A DNA stretch of 28,683 nt, from NCBI GenBank assembly GCA_039208045.1, contig JBCCRH010000020.1, positions 1-28,683 of the forward strand, written 5' to 3'. Source of the stretch: JBCCRH01 sp039208045 (GTDB taxonomy: Bacteria > Bacteroidota > Bacteroidia > Chitinophagales > Saprospiraceae). The position numbers and the translations under genes are program-made. Of the stretch, positions 14,542 through 23,740 are shown piece by piece. The notes beneath the pieces were generated by a model. It saw only the letters and a program-made list of their open reading frames with translations. It made no database searches and had not been told where the DNA came from. How positions within the stretch are numbered: the first letter of the stretch is position 1; the number at the start of each line of letters is the position of its first letter.

Positions 14542-16314
14542 TCAAAACAAACTCACATACCCGAAATGCACCTTCGGTGCAGCAAAATCAATTGGGTTAT
14601 TTTGCTGGCTGCCATACGCTAAGTTGATGCCAAATACGCCCGCCCGCGTTTCGAACGAGATGCCAAAGCCAAAGCCGTAGGGGTAGTCGACTGTATTTTC
14701 TGTCAAGTTAGCCGTTTTGGCATCCACATAGGCGTAGTCGAGGAAGGAGTAGAGGTAGGAATTTTGCCCCAGCAAGAGGCGATATTCTAGGGTAGCTATC
14801 GCAAATTGGGTGGCGAAGATGGACTCCTCGTCGAAGCCTCGGAGGAGCTGGTTACCGCCTATGCGGTATTGCTCGTTGGCAAAAATGGCGCGCTCGGCGA
14901 TGATAGCGCCGCCGCGCAAGGATGCTTTGAGGGTGCTGCGCTGGAAGAGGGGAAAATAGCCTTCTATTTCAGCCTCGGCTCGGTATTGGAAGGTGCGGAG
15001 CGTGAGGCTATCGTATAAAGCAGCGCCTTCAACTAAGGATTCAATATTGGCATTTCGGCGGATCGTCTTTACCCCGGCGCCTCCCAGGAGCGATACGCCC
15101 CAGCCCTTACGGGGATTGAAGCGATAATCGAGTTTTTTGTAGACATATTCCAAGCCAAAGGTAGAATTGGACACATCCAAGGTATCGGGAAGGCGGTTGA
15201 ATTGCTGTACTTCGAAGGTATCTACAGTGAGTAGATTGGTAGTGCGGTTGTCCCAAAAGGCTTTGACATAATTGCCGCCTTCCATGAGGTATTGAATCCC
15301 AAAATTGAACTCGATATTGATATAGTTGGTATCGCGGCGGTAGAGATCGAAGGCGAGGTCTACACCAAAGGGGAGATCGAGGATATAAGGATAGTTAAAC
15401 TGTAAGTCCAGCTCTTGCGTCTGTGGGCGCAACTGCTCAAAAGAGGCAAAAATGCGCTCGCCAAGGCCAAATTGGTTCTGCATCTCGCCCATAAAGGTGC
15501 CGGTGATGAGTAAGCGCCCCGTCTGCGCACTATTGGGCAATACCCCAATCAGAAAGTCGAAGCGACTCGCTTTTTTCTTTTCCAAAACTAGGTTGACAAT
15601 CGCTTTATCATCCTTAAAGCTCACCGTGGGATCTTTTTTGCTTTGCACAAATGGCAATTCGCGCAAGCGCTCCCGAATTTCTAAGAGCTTCGACTTATCA
15701 TACACTTGCCCTTGGCGAATGCCCAGATAGTTTTTGAGGTAACTCTTAGTCAGGTTGATGGTGCCTTCTACATTGAGCGTGTCAAACACCACTAGCGGCC
15801 CCGTATCCATAAACAGCTGCCCATCTATCGCACCGGGTGCTAGCCTGAGGCTATCTACCCAGACTGAGGCAAAAGGGTAACCGTGATTTTCAGCATATTC
15901 GAGCAAGTCATCTAGCTGCTCCTCTAGCTGTGCTCGATTAAATGGTTTCTCTCGGTAGAGGCGAGTGCGAAAACCCGTTTGTTCCAAGAAAACTTCGTCG
16001 AGATTGCCATTCTGCAAGCGCACCCACTCAAAGGCCGGCCCAATGTGCATCAGTGCTGTAAACAGGCTATCCTGCCGCACCAAGGTATCCACCGAAGCTT
16101 CCAAATAGGCCTGCTGGTGCAACTGGTTCAGGATAGAGCGGAGCTCCAATACCACGCTAATCGAATCCGTCAGTTCTGCCTGATAATTGATCTTTTTGGC
16201 GAAAGCCTCCAATGGCTGGTCTACTGGCAGTAGCTTGAGCTGTACTGTTTTTTGGCTATAGCCAAATGGCAGCACCAGCACGAAAGAAAGTAGAACCGTT
16301 AGAAAATGCTTCAC
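14542..16314 (-). CDS. BamA/TamA-like outer-membrane protein
   Basis: I choose the GTG at 16314, giving 590 residues with a Sec signal peptide right at the start (VKHFLTVLLSFVLVLPFGYSQ less its last residue). An in-frame ATG at 16419 would bury this signal 36 residues in and overlap hemW. After the signal come one to three POTRA-like modules (about 40-240; FDTLNVEGTINLTKSYLKNY is a typical POTRA edge) and then an Omp85-type barrel with IGGNQLLRGFDEE, the L6-loop counterpart of the VRGY/F motif. The protein ends in FGYVSLF, with a terminal aromatic as in outer-membrane barrels. Family members insert or export proteins at the outer membrane. It is divergent from hemW. Confidence 0.85.
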   Translation of the reverse strand: MKHFLTVLLSFVLVLPFGYSQKTVQLKLLPVDQPLEAFAKKINYQAELTDSISVVLELRSILNQLHQQAYLEASVDTLVRQDSLFTALMHIGPAFEWVRLQNGNLDEVFLEQTGFRTRLYREKPFNRAQLEEQLDDLLEYAENHGYPFASVWVDSLRLAPGAIDGQLFMDTGPLVVFDTLNVEGTINLTKSYLKNYLGIRQGQVYDKSKLLEIRERLRELPFVQSKKDPTVSFKDDKAIVNLVLEKKKASRFDFLIGVLPNSAQTGRLLITGTFMGEMQNQFGLGERIFASFEQLRPQTQELDLQFNYPYILDLPFGVDLAFDLYRRDTNYINIEFNFGIQYLMEGGNYVKAFWDNRTTNLLTVDTFEVQQFNRLPDTLDVSNSTFGLEYVYKKLDYRFNPRKGWGVSLLGGAGVKTIRRNANIESLVEGAALYDSLTLRTFQYRAEAEIEGYFPLFQRSTLKASLRGGAIIAERAIFANEQYRIGGNQLLRGFDEESIFATQFAIATLEYRLLLGQNSYLYSFLDYAYVDAKTANLTENTVDYPYGFGFGISFETRAGVFGINLAYGSQQNNPIDFAAPKVHFGYVSLF

Positions 16315-16356
16315 AAAATAGTAAACGTAAACGGCCAATGTGGTGTTGTAGCAAGT

Positions 16357-17487
16357 ATGGCCGGAATTTACCTCCATATCCCTTTTTGCAAACAGGCTTG
16401 CCACTATTGCAACTTCCATTTTTCAACTTCGCTTACCTACAAAGCGGAGATGCTGGAAGCCATGTATAGAGAGCTACATGCACAGCGCGACTACCTAAAG
16501 GGCGCTACAATTGATACCATCTATTTTGGTGGAGGCACGCCCTCTTTGCTGGAAGCTTCGGAGCTAAATAAGTTGATCAAAACCATTGAAGCGTTGCATC
16601 CGGTGAGTGCTAATCCGGAGATTACGCTGGAGGCCAATCCTGATGATCTGATCAAAACAGGCAAGCTTAAAGCCTTGAGCCATACGCCCATTAATCGGCT
16701 AAGTATAGGTATACAATCTTTTGGTGATGCAGATCTGAAGTATATGAATCGAGCGCATAATGGGGCGGAGGCGTTTACTTGTATCGAAGCAGCTCAACAG
16801 CACGGCTTCAATAATCTGACGATTGACCTCATTTATGGAAGTCCCACTACCAGCGATGAGCAATGGGCTGAAAATATTCAACAGACCTTAGATTACAACA
16901 TTCCTCATGTTGCGTGTTACTGTTTGACGGTAGAGGAAAAAACGGCTCTGCATCGCGCCATAAAAAAGGGAAAATCAAAGCCTGTGGATGAAGAACAAGC
17001 AGCGCGGCAGTTCGACTATTTAGTGCAAACGCTCACAGCGGCAGGCTATGACCACTACGAGATTTCCAATTTTGGAAAACCTGGCTGGTATGCCCGGCAT
17101 AATTCAAACTATTGGAAAGGCGTGCCTTATCTCGGCATCGGCCCGTCTGCGCATTCTTTCGATGGTAGTAGCAGGCAGTGGAATGTGGCCAATAATAAAA
17201 AATACATGCAGGGCATTGCAAAAAATGAACTGGCAATGGAAGTGGAGTACCTGACAGACGCACAGCGCTACAACGAGTATGTGATGACGGGTTTACGTAC
17301 CATCTGGGGTGTAGAGCTACAGCGGGTGCAAGGCTTCGGGCCGCAGTATGCTATGCACTTCATCAACCAGATTGCGCCTTTCATAGGCGAGGGCAAAGTG
17401 GAAATGGCCAATAATTGTTTTCGTTTGACGAATACCGGCAAGTTCCTGGCGGATGGTATTGCTAGTGAGGTGTTTTGGATGGATTAG
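16357..17487 (+). CDS. hemW: HemW, radical SAM heme chaperone
   Basis: From the ATG at 16357 the protein has 376 residues, the usual HemW length, and begins MAGIYLHIPFCKQACHYCNF with the radical-SAM cysteines C11, C15 and C18 (CxxxCxxC). Further signatures are IYFGGGTPS, LEANPDD, RLSIGIQSF and the C-terminal NYWKGVPYLGIGPSAHSF. HemW is related to coproporphyrinogen oxidase HemN but lacks its extra cysteine and instead binds heme and delivers it to respiratory enzymes. An upstream ATG at 16306 adds 17 residues unlike the family and overlaps the divergent gene. It converges with the WD40 gene, 3 bp apart. Confidence 0.95.
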   Translation: MAGIYLHIPFCKQACHYCNFHFSTSLTYKAEMLEAMYRELHAQRDYLKGATIDTIYFGGGTPSLLEASELNKLIKTIEALHPVSANPEITLEANPDDLIKTGKLKALSHTPINRLSIGIQSFGDADLKYMNRAHNGAEAFTCIEAAQQHGFNNLTIDLIYGSPTTSDEQWAENIQQTLDYNIPHVACYCLTVEEKTALHRAIKKGKSKPVDEEQAARQFDYLVQTLTAAGYDHYEISNFGKPGWYARHNSNYWKGVPYLGIGPSAHSFDGSSRQWNVANNKKYMQGIAKNELAMEVEYLTDAQRYNEYVMTGLRTIWGVELQRVQGFGPQYAMHFINQIAPFIGEGKVEMANNCFRLTNTGKFLADGIASEVFWMD

Positions 17488-17490
17488 ATG

Positions 17491-20400
17491 CTAAAAACCA
17501 GAGGCTGTATTACTGGCATCCCAGTTTTTGAGCACTTCCGATAAATTGGCTGCAGCTTCATTCCATAGTCCCTGATCTTTTAACCCATCTATAAAGTGGA
17601 GCAGAAATACCGATAAGTCATCAGTTAACTCCCTCAATATACCAGTATCTACCCACGGTACATCCAAGTTCTCTGGGTAAAAGTTAGATTTTAGCAACGC
17701 CTCTAATAGGTCAAATGCTAAGGTTTCATTCCCAGCATACAGTAGAGAAAATGCCTCAAATAACTGCCTTACTTCTGGCCCATGTAGCTGCCCTATATCT
17801 TTTATTGCTACCGCTGATGCCCCCTGCTGATTAGCAAGAGTACTTCGAAGCCACAAGTCGTATAATGCCTCTTCATAGTCTATCTCCATGTTGATATCTG
17901 AATTCAATGTTTTTCGGCAAGCAGCTACGAGTTGCTCCGTTAGGGCTATGTACTCTAGACTATCTTTAGCGCTTTTTCGCTCGTCTTTTAGTTTGCGTAC
18001 TACACTTGTATAGAGGCCAGTGCTGGTGTAAAGATCTTCCATGATAGGTTGGAGATAGGTATAGAATGCTTCATCATCTTTTTCTATTTCCCTAAACGCT
18101 TCCAGCGTTGGATGCGTAATACCCACGTTCTCTATTTCTTCTAAATACCCGATAATTATTGTCGCATTACCCGAAAACAACGCCCACTTGTTTAATTTAA
18201 CTTTAGCTGCTCTATCATTTCCTGTCAATGCCAAAATAGCCGCCTTTACCACCTCCAATGCAATAAACTCATCTTCATCTGGCCGCCCTATCTTTTTTAG
18301 GCCATTGTCAATTATTTCCGTTGCCTGTGCATACTCCTGGGCCTTTATGTACTTGCAGGCAAGTATAATAGACGCTCTCGCTAAATACTCATTTAGTACG
18401 GCTTCATCCAGGCCTGCTCTAAATTGTAAGTCCTCGCTATTGAAGAAGCTTATTTTTTCTGGCATATACTTGTAATAGTTGACCAGCAATTGATAGATAG
18501 ATTGGACAGACGATGCTTCTGACAGGTATGCTGCCAGCTCTTTTTCTTCTGTGAAGTAGTCTGTAACTACATGTTCTAAAAAAAACAAGTAGCTATGCAG
18601 GTAAACCAGCTTCTTTTCCTGCTGGTAAAGCTCTCCTAGTAGAGTCAAGCTCCTATAGTCTTCTGCACTTATAGCCTCTTTATCGTCGAGCGAATCGTAC
18701 CTTTCCAAGCACTTATGCAGCGCCACATTAGCGGGGGTTAAGCGCTCATAGAACTGCTTGGTAGCAGGAGCACGATCTGCCAGTAAGTCCTTCATCATGA
18801 AGGAGGTGTCTTCTGGTAAGAACCGGAGATTACCGAATAGCGCTAGTCGATCTTTAGGAATGCAACCATCATTTGCAGTACGCTTCTTGGAATTACAAAA
18901 GCGCCCATCACGCTTTAGTTTAGCGTATATTTTACCAAGCTCGTTGGGTGATACAACGGCCGATTCGAAGATCGCGTTGGCTGCCTCATCCGTACCAGTC
19001 ACTACCCATTGACTCAATGCCTCGAATTGCTTGGGGCTTACTGCCGCATCTGAATTGGGAGGGGTGAGCTCGAACTCCGTTATTGCCTGATATTGACCAT
19101 CCCAAAATAGGTTTTGTAAAATCCCTTGCCCCACTCGATAGACGGAATTATTTAAACTATTGAGCAGTGCTTCATTCTTAATCGTATCCCGCGCTTTTTC
19201 TACTATCTTAAGCCAGGGTATTACGTTCTTACTGTTGGATTCTAAGGTAGCTTGCTGGAGCGCAAATTCTCCATAGGTTCTCCAACCAGTACCTTCCGAA
19301 GTACCTGCTTTAGTAAAAATCTCTTCTTCTATTGTTAATATCTCCTCAAAATCTTGGCGGAGCAATTCTTCCGTGGCGATAGTACCAGCCTGCGCACGGC
19401 CCAGCCCCATGATAGAAGCACTTGATAGGTTTTGCGCTATAGCTTTGCCACTTCCACCAATCAAAAGGATACGCTGCTCATTATCTAAAAAATAGGCTTG
19501 GCGTAGATCTGGCAAGGGCGATGTAACGTCAATGCGAAGCTGCTTAGTAGCAATATCCCAAACCTGTAGGTGATCATTTCCGGTAATTAGTAGGATGGAT
19601 TGCCCATCTGGCGAGAGGTCAAAATTGATAATATCTTCTCCAAAAGCCTCTATCTCCAGATAGATTTCTTCATTTTTGGTGTCAAATAGTTTGATAGTAC
19701 CACTCGAACCATCTGTAGCTACCAGATAACTAAGCTCATTACTATCCGGTGCGGTATAGGCTATTTGGATGACCCTATTTTTGAAAATCCCTGCCCTGGT
19801 AGTTATCGATTCTTTTTTGCCTGCTTCTAGTTGTATGGCTACCACCTTTCCACTGTAGAAGCACACTATTAATTCTGACTCATCTGGCGACATCGCTAGG
19901 TTTACGATCTGATCCTCCTTCTCTTTAGGTATTTCTAGATTGTTCCACACGCCCGTTTTCTTATGCCAGAGTCCCAATTGCGACTTATCACTCAATACCA
20001 TATAAGCGCCTCCAGGCACTCCATGCACCACAGTAGGCTGAAAAGGAGCTGAATGAGCAACGCGCATGGTATCTCCTGCTACACACTTGTACAGTGCGCT
20101 ATTAGTGCTAATGAAATAGTAGGTTTGCTCATCCTCGAAGAAAAAATCATAGACTTCATAAGCCTTGGTAGTAGTATCTACAATCACGTGGCGCCGACCT
20201 TGTCTATCCACCAATGCAAAGGGCATTTCTCCTCTAGCTTCATGAAGACTAGAGCCTAAATAGGGTTCATAGGCGTATAACCCTCCCTGTAGAATGGTGG
20301 TTCTAGCTGGCGATATAAAGGTATATCCCTTGAATCCATCATACAGGGTCGCATCAGTAGGGGTTTTACCCAAAGACCAAACGGAAGAAGTACCAGACTC

Positions 20401-21705
20401 CCCTACCGTAACAAAGTGCGTTTCGCTGGGTACAATATCAAAATCGAAGAGGTTTTTCTCTGGGTTGATGTAGTATTGAGCAACACTATCAGCACCTATA
20501 TCGTACAGTTTGAAGAATTGATCATTTTCAATAATCAAAAGCTGCTCGTCTGCTGCAAGATATCTGGCGCGTTGCCCTGCGGCGGCATGTTTGGCAGCAA
20601 TAGATAATCGCTTGGCACCCGTTTGTAGGTCAAAAGCTAAAATCCTTTTATCATGGGTTGCTATTAATAGTTGCATCCCATCCCTAGAATAGTCGATAGA
20701 AGAGAAAAAGCGATCCGCAAATGGTAGTACCCCACCAACTGCACCTGCATTAATCTTTCGAATAAAAAGGCCATTATCAGCTGACCAAAATCGTATCACC
20801 CCATCATAATCAAACGTGATGATCAGCTGGCCATCAGGCGAGTAGTCTGCAAACTCTATGTCAGCTACTGTTTGTATGTAGGTTTTAAAAAGCCCATCTA
20901 TTGTCCAAATGGCTACATCCGTATCGTCCAGAACAGCTAATAACTCTTGACCATCCTTGGAAAAAACAGCCGAACTTACATATACATCTCCAGTAACAAT
21001 TTTTCTAATTCGCTTGCCCGATGCTGCATCCCAGATACAAATACTGCCATCATCAGAAGCAGTAGCAACTAGCTTACCGTCAGGCGAAAAATTGCCCGTC
21101 ATAATAAAGTCTAAGTGCCCCTCTAGATTATGCATTAGCTCAAACGTAGTAGCATCCCATATTTTTGCAGTACCATCATCTGAGACGGTCACGAGCTTAC
21201 TTCCATCGGGTGAAAAGTCCACATCATTCACATAGTCCGTATGCCCTTTCAACATTTCCGACCATAACAGGCTAAACGTCTGTGCTCTTCCTTCCAGCTG
21301 CAAGCTATTGCCATAAACGGCATCAAAAGCAGCGCTATGCACTTTAGGATTATCGGGAGCTAGTTCGTTGGCATACTCTACTAGCCGAAACGCATTGGTC
21401 CGAAAGCCTTTTTTCCGAGCTTCCCTACTTTTGTTAGCCAAATCAGTAGCCAAAATTTCCAGTGTGCGTTCCTGAATGGCGTCATAATAACCCGTTTGCG
21501 CTTTTTCGATCCATTCAAAAGCGTCACAATCATCCACTCGATCCATCTCACAGCACACTTCGGCTGCTTTAAATTGCTTCAGTGCGCGATCAAAGTCTAG
21601 GTCTTCGTAAGCCGCTTTACCAGCTTCCATAAAGCGCTCGTAGCACTGTGCAGTAAGCCAGGTACTTGATGTAAGTAGCAGTAACGATAGAATGAAATAT
21701 CTCAT
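17491..21705 (-). CDS. Exported WD40-repeat protein with long helical tail
   Basis: A 1404-residue protein. Residues 1-20 are a signal peptide (MRYFILSLLLLTSSTWLTAQ), so the rest should be outside the cytoplasm. Residues 20-135 look like TPR helices (AAYEDLDFDRALKQFKAAE). From about 150 to 775 there are about 14 degenerate WD40-like blades; the clearest are GHTDYVNDVDFSPDG...TAKIWD, GHLDFIMTGNFSPDG...SICIWD and FDLSPDG...LQVWD, which could make two seven-bladed propellers. The remaining 600 residues are helical, with many TPR/SEL-like pairs. It is the last gene of the CHAT-STAND-WD40 operon, starting 4 bp after the STAND gene. A sensor or ligand-binding role is inference. Confidence 0.85.
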   Translation of the reverse strand: MRYFILSLLLLTSSTWLTAQCYERFMEAGKAAYEDLDFDRALKQFKAAEVCCEMDRVDDCDAFEWIEKAQTGYYDAIQERTLEILATDLANKSREARKKGFRTNAFRLVEYANELAPDNPKVHSAAFDAVYGNSLQLEGRAQTFSLLWSEMLKGHTDYVNDVDFSPDGSKLVTVSDDGTAKIWDATTFELMHNLEGHLDFIMTGNFSPDGKLVATASDDGSICIWDAASGKRIRKIVTGDVYVSSAVFSKDGQELLAVLDDTDVAIWTIDGLFKTYIQTVADIEFADYSPDGQLIITFDYDGVIRFWSADNGLFIRKINAGAVGGVLPFADRFFSSIDYSRDGMQLLIATHDKRILAFDLQTGAKRLSIAAKHAAAGQRARYLAADEQLLIIENDQFFKLYDIGADSVAQYYINPEKNLFDFDIVPSETHFVTVGESGTSSVWSLGKTPTDATLYDGFKGYTFISPARTTILQGGLYAYEPYLGSSLHEARGEMPFALVDRQGRRHVIVDTTTKAYEVYDFFFEDEQTYYFISTNSALYKCVAGDTMRVAHSAPFQPTVVHGVPGGAYMVLSDKSQLGLWHKKTGVWNNLEIPKEKEDQIVNLAMSPDESELIVCFYSGKVVAIQLEAGKKESITTRAGIFKNRVIQIAYTAPDSNELSYLVATDGSSGTIKLFDTKNEEIYLEIEAFGEDIINFDLSPDGQSILLITGNDHLQVWDIATKQLRIDVTSPLPDLRQAYFLDNEQRILLIGGSGKAIAQNLSSASIMGLGRAQAGTIATEELLRQDFEEILTIEEEIFTKAGTSEGTGWRTYGEFALQQATLESNSKNVIPWLKIVEKARDTIKNEALLNSLNNSVYRVGQGILQNLFWDGQYQAITEFELTPPNSDAAVSPKQFEALSQWVVTGTDEAANAIFESAVVSPNELGKIYAKLKRDGRFCNSKKRTANDGCIPKDRLALFGNLRFLPEDTSFMMKDLLADRAPATKQFYERLTPANVALHKCLERYDSLDDKEAISAEDYRSLTLLGELYQQEKKLVYLHSYLFFLEHVVTDYFTEEKELAAYLSEASSVQSIYQLLVNYYKYMPEKISFFNSEDLQFRAGLDEAVLNEYLARASIILACKYIKAQEYAQATEIIDNGLKKIGRPDEDEFIALEVVKAAILALTGNDRAAKVKLNKWALFSGNATIIIGYLEEIENVGITHPTLEAFREIEKDDEAFYTYLQPIMEDLYTSTGLYTSVVRKLKDERKSAKDSLEYIALTEQLVAACRKTLNSDINMEIDYEEALYDLWLRSTLANQQGASAVAIKDIGQLHGPEVRQLFEAFSLLYAGNETLAFDLLEALLKSNFYPENLDVPWVDTGILRELTDDLSVFLLHFIDGLKDQGLWNEAAANLSEVLKNWDASNTASGF

Positions 21706-21709
21706 ATGC

Positions 21710-23740
21710 TCAATCGATCAGTTTTGAGGTGGCAGCAGCACACTCCTTTTGGACTGTTGCTATTTTATCTAATTCGCGAGGGATATTTGCTTTGCGCAAA
21801 TACGGCTGTAGGCGTCTCGCTTGCACTAAAATTTGCTGTGCCAGCACACAGTCTTCTGCTTCGTAGAAAATATAGGCCCGCTCTACACTTTGCCTAAAAG
21901 AAGGCAACATTTTTACCCGCACTTCCTCCAAACGATTCTTCACCCGGCGCTCATTGGTCACGTCGGAGACCATGCCTTCCGCCTGCCGAAAAGCATTGAT
22001 TGCTGCTACCAGCTGATTTTCTTCAATCGCTAAATTGCCAGCGGTCATCAGCGAGTCAAATTGCACTTTCTGAATCGCCAGCTGCTTGCTGGTTTCTAGC
22101 TCACCCTCTTTTATTCGAGTAGCCTCTTCTGGCGTAGGGGCTAGGTCTATCGCTACTTCAAATTGGGCCACTGCTAGTTCGTACTCTCCCAGTTCCATCT
22201 TGCTTTTTCCCTGATTCACATAATTAGTGAAATCTGCTAATTGCTTTTCTTTCTGCGTCTGTTCCTGCTGCGCTTGTGAAGCTTTCAAGGCTTCTAGGGC
22301 TTGTTCTACTTGCTCCGAATACCTAAGGGTCGACCATGCCGAAATACCCATAACGATACCAACAGCTAGGATACTCCCCAGAATGGCCAAGCGCGTATTT
22401 CGCTTCCGCCGCGCTGTCGCTTTTACTTGCTTGCGGCTATCTTCCACAAACTGCGCCACAGGCGCCTCTATTTCCAATTGCGCCAACACTTCGTCCACAT
22501 CCTTCAGCTGTTTTTCATTCAGAAAAACCCCAGTAGTGGTATGCTCTTTATAAATATTTTGGAGGCGTAGCCGAACTTCATTCAACTGCCGCTGCTCCCC
22601 ACTACGCTGCTGGTCAATGAGGGCTGCCAAGCTATCGTGCGCTAATTCAAAGCTATCATCATCCTTTCGGAGAATACGGCTGCGTTCCAGTTGCTGAAGT
22701 ATTTCTGGGAGCATTCCTTTGTGCAATGCTCCAATTTTCTTGTTCATTTTTCGCTCTAAAACCAATCGCTCTCCATCCATATGGTAGCCAATTGAACGCT
22801 TTGTCCCTTCCAGGGTCACAAAGCTATCTAGCACCCGCTGAACAGCATCTTCGGGCATGTTCTTATAGCGTTGCCGCAATACGCCGTTGATACGGGCCTG
22901 CTGTTCGTCCAAGAACTTCTTCATCACATTCCCAATCGCTCCAAAATTTTTAATTTCTTCCAGCTCAAAGGTGAGTGGTGGGAGCTCCTGAGCGGTGCCT
23001 TTGGGATAGGTGCGTGCATAGTCTTCTCGATAGAACATGTCGAGATAGACTTGAAGGTAAGGCAGCTGAATACCGGATTTACGATCGCTAATGCCGTCGA
23101 TGATTTTTCGAACGGCAGTTTCTGGGGTAGGCAGGCTAATATTGAATTTTTCGCAAGATTTGGTGATGACCGCAGATACATTATTATAAGTCATCGGCTC
23201 TACGCGCAGGCGCCGGTCGAAGAGGGTCGGAATCACTTTTTCAAAATTATACAAATGCCCTAAGTACTCTTCCCGTAGTATAAACAAGATTCGACACGGC
23301 AAATTTGCCGCATTAATCTCCGCAATCGTCTGAATAAATAGCTGCTGCTCTTCCTCATTATCCCGTGCAGTAAATATCTCTTCTAGCTGGTCGAAAATCA
23401 GATAAACCGGTCGTAGGTACAAGGCATATAGTTCTTCTATCGACTCTGCAAAAGTATCCAGCAACTCCCCCCCCAGAGGCTTTCTGATGGCTTGCGCCAA
23501 AGAGTCATTAATATTACCACGTCGTCGAATTAGCAGCGCATACCAATCCGTCACATCAAAGCGGCTGGCTAGGCCACAGCGCACCAGACTCGTCTTCCCC
23601 GTACCCGATTGGCCATACACCAAGATGAGCCGATTCTTATTGACCATATCATACAGCTTGGCAATTTCCTCATCGCGACCAAAGAAGATGTCTTGGTCTT
23701 CCAGATCATAAGCATCCAAAAACTTAAAAGGACTATTCAT
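21710..23740 (-). CDS. Membrane-anchored nSTAND ATPase
   Basis: A 676-residue STAND-type P-loop ATPase of the nSTAND1 kind. The N-terminus has the family lead-in FKFLDAYDLEDQDIFFGRDE, then Walker A GQSGTGKTS (43-51) and Walker B LIFDQLEE (114-121), with ILFILREEYL as sensor region and a winged-helix-like part near 345-380 ending in ELAHDSLAAL. A single membrane segment (about 451-469) follows a very basic stretch (ATARRKRNTR), so by the positive-inside rule the ATPase is cytoplasmic and the C-terminus periplasmic. That part begins as coiled coil and continues with TPR-like repeats (GKSKMELGEYELAVAQFEVA). It overlaps the CHAT gene by 4 bp (ATGA) and precedes the WD40 gene. Confidence 0.9.
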   Translation of the reverse strand: MNSPFKFLDAYDLEDQDIFFGRDEEIAKLYDMVNKNRLILVYGQSGTGKTSLVRCGLASRFDVTDWYALLIRRRGNINDSLAQAIRKPLGGELLDTFAESIEELYALYLRPVYLIFDQLEEIFTARDNEEEQQLFIQTIAEINAANLPCRILFILREEYLGHLYNFEKVIPTLFDRRLRVEPMTYNNVSAVITKSCEKFNISLPTPETAVRKIIDGISDRKSGIQLPYLQVYLDMFYREDYARTYPKGTAQELPPLTFELEEIKNFGAIGNVMKKFLDEQQARINGVLRQRYKNMPEDAVQRVLDSFVTLEGTKRSIGYHMDGERLVLERKMNKKIGALHKGMLPEILQQLERSRILRKDDDSFELAHDSLAALIDQQRSGEQRQLNEVRLRLQNIYKEHTTTGVFLNEKQLKDVDEVLAQLEIEAPVAQFVEDSRKQVKATARRKRNTRLAILGSILAVGIVMGISAWSTLRYSEQVEQALEALKASQAQQEQTQKEKQLADFTNYVNQGKSKMELGEYELAVAQFEVAIDLAPTPEEATRIKEGELETSKQLAIQKVQFDSLMTAGNLAIEENQLVAAINAFRQAEGMVSDVTNERRVKNRLEEVRVKMLPSFRQSVERAYIFYEAEDCVLAQQILVQARRLQPYLRKANIPRELDKIATVQKECAAATSKLID

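Noticed and set aside
16315..16419. N-terminal extension of the BamA/TamA-like gene to the ATG at 16419
   Set aside because: It would place 35 residues before the signal peptide and overlap hemW.
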